A stretch of 64,000 nt of DNA from Cadophora sp. MPI-SDFR-AT-0126 (taxonomy: Eukaryota > Ascomycota > Leotiomycetes > Helotiales > Ploettnerulaceae), in NCBI GenBank assembly GCA_020747065.1, contig JAGMVK010000001.1:992001-1056000 (forward strand). The letters run 5' to 3'. The stretch's first letter is position 1; each line of letters opens with the position of its first letter. Of the stretch, positions 57,018 to 64,000 are shown one piece after another. Under the pieces are notes generated by a model. That model was not told the DNA's origin. It did no database searches and saw only the letters and a list, made by a program, of their open reading frames with translations. The translations under genes and the position numbers were made by a program.

Positions 57018-59054
57018 TCAGGGAAACGGATGCTTCGCGTCAAATCGGTCCAGCTCGCTACCATCGCCTGAATATCCTAGCGCATGTCGATTATCATCGA
57101 TGACCCGCGCATATTCGATCAGGAGACGGAAAGTATAGATCTTCGTAACTTTAGCACTGAGAATACCAGGCGGTGGGAGGGGAACTAACCTCGATATCCT
57201 CTCGTCTCAAGACCTTTGCTGCCCATTCTCGTCCTTGACGTCCCAGCTTGCGAGCCTCGAAATCATGCCTAGGAACGTACAGGTGCCCATCTTTGAGGGC
57301 TTCAGAAACCGATCCAATGCCAATGAAGTAAGCTAGTATGCTATAAAGCTCCTCGTATCCGTTATCAAGCGGAACAAAGTGTCTCCAAGCGAAGAGCCTT
57401 GAGTCGTGCCATTCTCTGAAAATTGTACTCTTGATGCCCAGACTTTTACTTTTTAGGAAGGCATGCCATCTGCCAGAAAAAGAGTGCCCATCCACGTCGA
57501 TGAGAAACTTTGACAGAAATTGCTCTGACATTGTGGTCCTATTCTTTAAATCAATCACGGCATCGTAAAATGTGCAATCTGGTACACATGCAATAGCCCC
57601 TGTGAATCCGACATCCGTATGTTCTGAGGCAAAGTCGCTAACATTAAAGTGCTCGAACATGCGATAAGCACCCTTAAGTTCTGGATCTTCGCTGAGTACT
57701 TGACTTTCCTTATCAGCCATGTCTGTACCGTTAGTAAACAGGACGAGACGTTGGCGATGCATGGCTCGCCAGTTCTCGGCTGTATTCGCTCCCCCTGAAG
57801 TGACGCCTCTCCACATCAAAATGTCTTTCTTGTCATCCCAGTCATAGTCGAGCTTGGGATCGTACAAGTATCTTTCATCATCCATGTAATACATATTTGC
57901 TGGGAACAAGACATCGCTGTTGACGTTGACTTTGCACTCGCCAAAAATGGGAAGAAGCTGCTTACTGACCACCATTGAGCTCGGAGCGGACAAAAGTCCA
58001 TGTTTATCCTGAATATCGGGACCAACAACACACAGATCTGTAGAGCGATTGAAGTTCGCGACGAAGCCATAACCATCTTTATACCATGCATGTGCCCGGC
58101 TTAGGTTCTCTTTCCTCGCTCGGGACTCAGGAGGGCAAGCTTCTCTTGCAATCGGCATGAGTGGCTTTCCAGCTGCCTCGAAGAATTTTGGATCCATGAT
58201 TGTCGGGGCAGTTTCGTTATCCTTGAGGAGTCCGGCCATATTCTTGGACCAGTGAAGGGTAGGCTTTGGGTGTATCTTCCTACTCGCTGCTTCAAGTGAT
58301 AGTAGTTCCTGCATATCGTCCCACGGAACTACCACTCTTGGCTGATCAAGTCGGTTGATCGAAATATCCATATCTGGCAGCAAATGCACAAACGGCTTCA
58401 CAATCTTGGCAAATGTCTCCACTCGCCAATTTGCGTTTGTCAGTTTCCAGACCTTGTGGTCTCGGATGTGAAGCCCTGAAAGTCCATTCTTTGGGTCCTC
58501 GTGCATGTGTCCAGCAAATTTCCGCACAATTTCTGGTTCCACTCCCCAGAATGGTCTAAGATCATCCATTATTTGCCCGAAATCATCGATATTGTAGACG
58601 CCTCGTTCCCTTGCGAATCTGTACCATTCCTTGAATCCAGGAGGAGGGTTCCTTTCATACGTCTTTCGATATCTCTCCACAGTCTCTCTGAACGACTTTG
58701 ATCTCTTATTGTCCCATAACTTCCAAGCTTTGTTGGCATGTCTCATGAGTGCGGATATTGGATGATCGTCTTTGACTTCGGCATGGTCCTCGAAGTATTC
58801 CTTATCCTGGTGCCATTGAACAGCCTGGAGAGACCTATCAGTACAACTCCTAGGTCGAGTTTCAACTAATCTAAGATACTTACCTCATAACCATGCGTAT
58901 TGCTTTGCCCCGGCCATCTGTTTGATCCTGGAAGTGGTAGAGCAATGTTCTTGATTTTGGATCGCAGATCTGCGCTGGAAAGAAGAAGAAAATTGGCGAC
59001 GATGAACGCAGACACAAAGAAAGTACAAAAGAGAACGAGCTTTCGTTTGTCCAT
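57018..59054 (-). CDS. GT90 glycosyltransferase, CAP10-like type II membrane protein
   Basis: Golgi-type glycosyltransferase of family 90, 642 residues. Exons: 59054–58884, 58824–57190 and 57140–57018; all phases agree. The N-terminus MDKRKLVLF is followed by one membrane anchor (TFFVSAFIVANFLLLSS, residues about 11–27), so the catalytic part should be luminal. Family motifs include MDISINRLDQPRVVVPW, a GYGFVANFNRSTDLC segment, MWRGVTSGGANTAENW (nucleotide-sugar binding region), FLIDVDGHSFSGRWHAFLKS and WRHFVPLDNGYEELYSIL. The last exon (IYTFRLLIEYARVIDDNR) restores the usual family ending. CAP10-type proteins transfer xylosyl or related residues in Cryptococcus capsule formation; donor and acceptor here are unknown. 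It shares a short divergent promoter with the mitochondrial ribosomal protein gene. Confidence 0.92.
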
Positions 59055-59444
59055 AGTCCAGTGGTGTTGAGCAACTCCTACCGCTGGCTGGCTTCAACTC
59101 CTTGTTCCGAGATGGTTTGCATTTCCCAAAAGTAAAATCGAGCAGGGGCTTGTCGGACCGTCTTTTCAGATATCGATCAAGAGTATCTGACTGTCGTAGT
59201 ATCAGCTCCGAAACTCTTGGGTATATGCTCTGTATAATTTTTTGATTGTCAAAGTCAACAAACACACCGGGGACTTTTGGCAGCCTCGTAGCCTCGCCAA
59301 GGAAGCTGCCAGGGGTCTAGATGCATTCGCCAATCAGATCACTCATGCTCGATTCTTAGCGGCAAAGCATTCTTGACCTCAAGTTGAATGCTTGAGTGAG
59401 AATAAAAGCCCACGAGGTTGACAATCAGCACCTCTACAGTGACA
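59055..59444. other. Divergent promoter of GT90 and uL15m genes
   Basis: A 390-bp region between two start codons. It contains a CCAAT box, listed separately. No gene is present. Confidence 0.6.
59329..59336 (+). promoter_or_regulatory. CCAAT box, candidate CBC/HAP site
   Basis: GCCAATCA about 115 bases upstream of the uL15m start codon. The CCAAT-binding complex commonly regulates fungal genes for mitochondrial proteins, which fits the downstream gene. Evidence is the short motif and its position only. Confidence 0.3.
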
Positions 59445-60387
59445 ATGCCTCCACGGTTACCAGCGCTCTCGGCGTACTGCCGGGCAGCGCCCACCTCTGT
59501 GAAGCCATTGTCCGCATTCCTGTTACCATTCATGCAGGCCCGAAATGCTTCGATTCTAGGCAATCTTTCAGACAACGCAGGAGCATACAACAAGCGCATC
59601 CGCCGTGGTCGTGGCCCATCGTCAGGAAAGGGAAAGACGTCGGGAAGAGGTCATAAAGGTCAGAAGGCGCATGGAAAAGTCCCAGCACGATTCCAAGGTG
59701 GTCAGACTCCTCAAGAGATTGTCCAAGGAATAAGGGGGTTTGAGAACAGGTTCGTCTTGCAACCGGAAGTGGAAAAGCAATGGATTTTAACACACTGATT
59801 GCAGATTCTCCGTTGAAATGTCACCGATCAATCTTAACAAAATACAAGAATGGATAGACCAGGGCCGACTTGATCCTACCCAACCCATTACCTTGAAGGA
59901 ACTGGTCGAATCGCGTTGTTTACACGGTATCAAGGATGGAGTGAAGCTTCTGGCGAGAGGCAAGGAGGATCTGAAAACGCCAATCAACATTTTGGTGTCG
60001 CGAGCTTCAGCTGCGGCTATTGAAGCTGTCGAAGCGGCCGGCGGAAAGGTCACCACGAGATACTACACAAAACCCTCCATCAAGAGAATCTTGAGGGGCG
60101 AGTCGGAATCGAGCTTCACTCCTCTCACCATGACGCCTCCCACCGAAGGAGAATCACCGATTCTCTCTGCAGTTACTTCATCCTCTTTCTCATATCGTCT
60201 CCCTGATCCTACAAGCCGAAAAGACTTGGAGTATTACAGAGATGCGAACAAGAGAGGCTATTTAAGCCATTTGGTAGAAGAGGGACATGGTCCCAGTTTG
60301 TTCTTCAAGACGCCAGGTACTGGGACGAGGAGGAAAGCCAAGAAGGCAGGAAAGGCAGCAGTCACTGGAGACAACAAGTTGTGGTAG
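59445..60387 (+). CDS. Mitochondrial large-subunit ribosomal protein uL15m
   Basis: Homologue of bacterial L15 and yeast MrpL10, assembled in the mitochondrial ribosome. Exons are 59445–59749 and 59805–60387 (intron donor GTTCGT, acceptor TGCAG, AG|A phase), 295 residues. The N-terminal 35 residues are rich in Arg, Ala, Ser and Leu with few acids, as expected of a mitochondrial targeting peptide. The L15 signature follows: [20 protein letters not shown] and [17 protein letters not shown], then [16 protein letters not shown] and [21 protein letters not shown] fungal C-terminal extension of about 100 residues ends in a Lys-rich stretch ([13 protein letters not shown]). The ATG at 59445 is chosen because the longer frame has only a TTG start. 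Confidence 0.95.
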
Positions 60388-60709
60388 CGTCGGACGACGA
60401 CAACTTATGTGTATTATGTACAAATATGAAGCTTCATAGAAGTCTCCAATCGGAGTGTCCAATATGGGATTGTTCCTGTAGTCAGAAGCGCTTTCTGGAA
60501 GCGGCATTCGAAATTGGGGGAAATCGTCAGTTGGTCCTTTCTCTTCTGTTCTATCGTTGCTGTTTAAGCAATTCTGCAATTTATTCCTTTATATTGTATG
60601 CTGGGAGCATACAATATACTTATTCAAAGATGGAAAGTTTTGCTTTTGAAAAAATTGTCTATTACCATGTGTTCTATTGAAAGCAGAAGAAAGACGAATT
60701 CCGGTAATA
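60388..60709. other. Short spacer between convergent uL15m and GH5 genes
   Basis: AT-rich 3' regions of both genes, with one perfect hairpin (60590–60618) near the middle. No coding content is seen. Confidence 0.6.
60590..60618. repeat. Perfect inverted repeat, 13-bp arms, 3-nt loop
   Basis: Arms TATATTGTATGCT and AGCATACAATATA flank GGG. It lies between the stop codons of two convergent genes and would form a tight hairpin in either transcript. It may act in 3'-end formation or transcriptional separation. Confidence 0.85.
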
Positions 60710-62411
60710 CTACACAGCTTCTGCCTTCTCCGCGTCCTTCTGCAAGATATCATTCAAGTCCTTCCTCTGCACACAGTTCTCGAACTTAAAGCTCGCCGCC
60801 AACTCATCCAACTCCTCAAAACTCTTCCCCTTGAAGTAATCCGCCATTTCATAAGCCAAATATTCGGACAGAAGACACTCCCTCACAACTCTGTCGATGT
60901 GTCTGCTCATATCCCACAATGGCGAAGGATACTTCTTATTCCAGTGCTCCTTTGGCACAACATCCTGGAAATGCTGCTTGATAGGCGCATAGATATGCCC
61001 AACATCCTTATCGTCCCGTCCCCAAAAGTCAACACCAAGCTTGGCCTTCTTCTCAATGAACGGACCGAGCAATTTGAACCACGCGCTGTCTTTAGGCACG
61101 TACATCATACCCTGATACCCAATATCCTTGTACAGCCAGATGCTCCACGAGACGTTCGTCTCAGCATAGACAGACAGCTGCTCCTTCAGTAGAGCATACC
61201 GCTTTGCGTTGGTCTTCTCGCTATCTGCTTCGGAGTCAAACGCGTACACAGGCCCGAACTCGCCGTTCCAGATTGGCACTTTCTTCTGACGCATGAACTC
61301 GACTTTCCGCTCGAAGCTTGCGCGGAGCTTGGTCTTTTGTGCTGCTGTGCCTTCGAATTGCTCTTGCATGGGGAAGCCCATGATAGAGTAATCGTGCATG
61401 GAGTAAACGCAGTTGGGGAGAACTGTGTCGAATTTCCGGAAGTCCATTGCGTATGTGTTGCCGTCGAGGAAGAGAATGTGATCTTTTAATATTGTGAGCA
61501 TTTGTTCGTTGCACATCCAAAAGCATGATTCTGAAGCACTGCCTACCTGGGTCTATCTTGCGGATCTCTTTCTCAATACGTGTGTAGAAACTGGTGAGGT
61601 TGACATGTTGAGGATCCGCAGGCTCGTTCAGTGGATTGTAGCCAGCGACCTAAAGTCCGGTTAGACATATTGGGAGCTTTCCCAGGCAAAAGGACTTACG
61701 TATGGATTTCCCTTGTATCTCTTCGCGATCTCAATCCAGAGATTCACAACTCTATCTTGGAACTCTCTAAACCTCCAGAAGAGCGCCTCGCTCATTCCTG
61801 AATCAGAATGCCAATCTTGGTTCTGTCCACCGGGAACGGCATGCAGATCGAGGATGACGTAGAGACCCTCTGCAGCGCAGTGTTCCACGACTCGGTCTAG
61901 CAACTTGAAGCCTTGCTCGAGGTATACGCCTGGGTTGGAATCTTCTTCGAAATGTTGGTAGTTGAAGGGTATACGGACGCAGTTCAGTCCTAAAGAGGCG
62001 AAGTATTTGGCGTCGGATCTTGTGAAGAAGTAATCTAAGAACTAGGAGAATGGCTTTGTGAGCTCCCGAGTTGGCATTGGAAAAGGATCTGGAGTTTCTT
62101 ACCTTTTCAAAAAAGTACTCATACTTTTCCTTCCCTAGAACTGCGAGAATCGCGGCTCTGTGTTGACGCTCGTGTCCACTGAAACCTGTGATAAAGTTCT
62201 CCATGTTCATATGTCCTCCCAAGCCAGCCTATTTGTGAAGTTAGATACTGCAATTTTTTCTTTTAGAATCATGGACTTGAAAACCTACGCCTTTCAGGAC
62301 GACTTCATTTCCTTTTCCATCGACAATTTTTGTCCCAGAAACTTTCAGAATGGAATCTATGCCTCCAGGGGATTTGGCGTCAGCCACCTTTCCAGCTGCT
62401 TTTTGTCCCAT
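60710..62411 (-). CDS. GH5 family glycosidase, no signal peptide
   Basis: Retaining glycosidase, probably acting on a β-glucan or β-glucoside, 488 residues. Exons: 62411–62289, 62228–62103, 62041–61700, 61649–61547, 61482–60710; all phases agree. The start MGQKAAGKVADAKSPGG has no hydrophobic segment, so an intracellular location is expected, unlike secreted GH5 cellulases. Seen motifs: LKGAGLGGHMNMENF, GLNCVRIPFNYQHF, YVILDLHAVPGGQNQDW, the acid/base glutamate in GYNPLNEPADP, SMHDY, and the nucleophile glutamate in VPIWNGEFGPVY. The C-terminal 120 residues (LGVDFWGRDDKDVGHIYAPI; ASFKFENCVQR) form a helical extension beyond the barrel. Substrate may be β-1,3-glucan, or a steryl or sphingolipid glucoside; the sequence does not decide. 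It is convergent with the uL15m gene. Confidence 0.88.
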
Positions 62412-63032
62412 CTTGTAACGTGTATCGGAGACTTAAAATGATCGAAAATGTTTGGAATTCTAATAGACAGATGTTGATGTTTCAGGGAGATGTCAAGATG
62501 GAATTGAGGTAGTGAAAGAGAAATGGGTGGAAATTTTCGAGACAGAATATTCTACACAACTTGCTCGGCCGAGGTGCAGCTAGTTGGACTAGGGACTCGA
62601 ATTCAATCCCAAGACCGCATGTAAACATCGCGGGGTGTCCCCGTGGAGAAGTGGGGGATGTCAGGGTTCTTGGAAGCGATACTCCGCGACGAACATGTCC
62701 ATAATTTGAAATGCACTTAATCAAGGAGACGCCACAGTTTCCTGTCCCGTCGGCGACGCCTGTGGAGTTGCTGAATCGGAATTACTCGACCCGGGAAGTA
62801 TGCTGAGTCGGTCCTAATATACAACTCTTCTCGGCTGGTGGCACCCCTTGGCGAACCAGACTCGCGGAGTGTCGCTCGACACTACTAAGTGCTTGCATCG
62901 TTTTGAACACCAAGCGCTTCACACCGGGCAAACGTGGAGAAGGCCTCATGTCATGAACTGCCATTTGAGAATCACAGATTGCTCAATAGCGATGTTCAGA
63001 CATTGAACATGTCAACATGGAATTTTTGGCAT
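62412..63032. other. Promoter of GH5 gene and 3' region of the next gene
   Basis: No gene is recognised. A GC-rich stretch with several short dyads lies around 62625–62660 and 62780–62900; none gives a clear RNA fold. Confidence 0.4.
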
Positions 63033-64000
63033 TTAGCTTTGTGCATCCTGAGCTAGTAACTTCATCATCTCTCTCCAGCTGGCAGCAGCAGCTATCTCGT
63101 CCTCCCAGAACTCTAACAAGTCATCAACGCTCGCAAGCAAGTCGAACCAACCCACTGGCATCAGATCTTGCAATTGATTGCTATGACAGGCAGCCAGGAG
63201 GACAAATGTACTCCGCGTCACACTCTTGATCATGCCATAGGTTCCATGATGTCTATGCTTGAAGCCTGGCTGGTTGATCGCGATACGGTCCGCTGCAACT
63301 TGAAGTCCCTTCTTGACATACTCGTCGATTGCTGGATCGCGCTGACCTCCATTGATAGCATATTTCACGAATGGCCAGTAGATGAGCTCGTAGCAGTTTA
63401 AAAGATGACCCTTGAGAATGAAATTCAAAACATCGTCTTGATACTTCTCTAGCTCGTTTGGAGAGGGCAAGGATTGGATCCTGATACGTTTAAATCAGCA
63501 TTGGGTCCTCCGACAATTTGCCCATTATGGAAATGTTACCAATCTTGAGCTTCTTGCTCAAATTCTGCAGCACTTTCATGAGTAGATTGTGTTTCATGAG
63601 GCACATTCAAGTCCAAGCCTTTGGAAATAAATGCCATGATACGGTTTGCAAGTCTTCGCAGCGCGATTTCAGCGAGATAGAAGAACCACGACCTATCTGT
63701 ATCCGTGATCGAATTGAGAGGTGGATCTGGAAACTTTCGAGGATACCACAAGTCAATGGTACGAAAGCCAGGAGGGCTAACATCTAGGTGGCTCTCACTC
63801 GATGAGGGTCAGCTTTTGGTATATGAGCATGATTCGAAGCACCTACATTTCCGATTTGAGACATGTCCAGTAGGTACTCTCCTCTGCCACAGTCACACTG
63901 TCCAACTGGTAGTCTGGAGGCGATGAGGATCCGATATCGAGTCCTGCTTCAGCCAGACAGCGAAATCCTTGACAACACGCAAGTGCCTGTAAGAACATAG
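63033..64000 (-). CDS. C-terminal part of a fungal Zn2Cys6-type transcription factor (5' end outside window)
   Basis: Exons read as 63847 upward to the window edge (incomplete), 63776–63540 and 63480–63033, in phase with introns of 70 and 59 nt (donors GTAGGT and GTAACA). The upstream exon ends TYWTCLKSEI, and the middle exon carries PPGFRTIDLWYPRKFPDPP and SWFFYLAEIALRRLANRI. The last exon holds LNFILKGHLLNCYELIYWPFVKYAIN. This series, with Tyr-Trp-Thr-Cys-Leu-Lys-Ser and the Tyr-Trp-Pro-Phe helix, is common in the C-terminal half of Zn2Cys6 regulators. The DNA-binding domain would lie beyond base 64000 and is not seen. An AG near 63990 may be a further acceptor. It lies downstream of the GH5 gene on the same strand; a regulatory link is possible but not shown. 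Confidence 0.75.

Overview
The window is nuclear DNA of a filamentous ascomycete (Pezizomycotina). The signs are genes split by many short GT–AG introns (mostly 45–180 nt), a C2H2 plus fungal_trans transcription factor, a Zn2Cys6-type regulator C-terminus, a GH55 β-1,3-glucanase, a CAP10-type GT90 protein and a DUF7053-like protein. Gene style and intergenic size are compatible with Leotiomycetes, but the class is a guess. I see no rRNA, tRNA, CRISPR or intact transposon.

Layout, left to right: MVP1 sorting nexin (-, 3' end cut by the window); RPS29 (+); a RING-finger protein of unknown function with an in-frame TAG (-); NAD kinase (-); a 7.8 kb gene-free stretch; an acidic Gln/Ser-rich protein of unknown function (+); LAS1 pre-rRNA nuclease subunit (+); a 15-exon GH55 glucanase with a very long C-terminal extension (-); an F-box-like protein (+); a secreted orphan protein (-); an MFS sugar transporter (-); a DUF7053-like protein (+); a DUF2235 α/β-hydrolase with an 11-nt microexon (-); a 1159-residue C2H2 regulator (-); a 9 kb gene-free stretch; a GT90 glycosyltransferase (-); mitochondrial ribosomal protein uL15m (+); a GH5 glycosidase without signal peptide (-); and the C-terminal exons of a fungal transcription factor (-, 5' end cut).

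Exon boundaries were set by hand from splice signals, reading-frame phase and conserved motifs. Frame totals close exactly for every multi-exon gene reported as complete; the exception is the RING gene, where this depends on one doubtful intron. Housekeeping genes (RPS29, LAS1, NAD kinase, uL15m, MVP1) are interspersed with carbohydrate-related ones (GH55, sugar transporter, GT90, GH5). GH55, the secreted orphan and the sugar transporter lie within 13 kb, which would suit external β-glucan use. They are not one operon-like unit and the link is inference.

I found no convincing new multi-gene system. The best leads are the modular GH55 protein with two GC–AG introns and a 32-nt homopolymer inside an intron, the RING gene with its in-frame stop, the DUF2235 microexon, the secreted orphan, several perfect DNA hairpins (one between convergent genes), a cluster of ATGCATGC octamers, and two very large empty regions upstream of likely regulatory genes.
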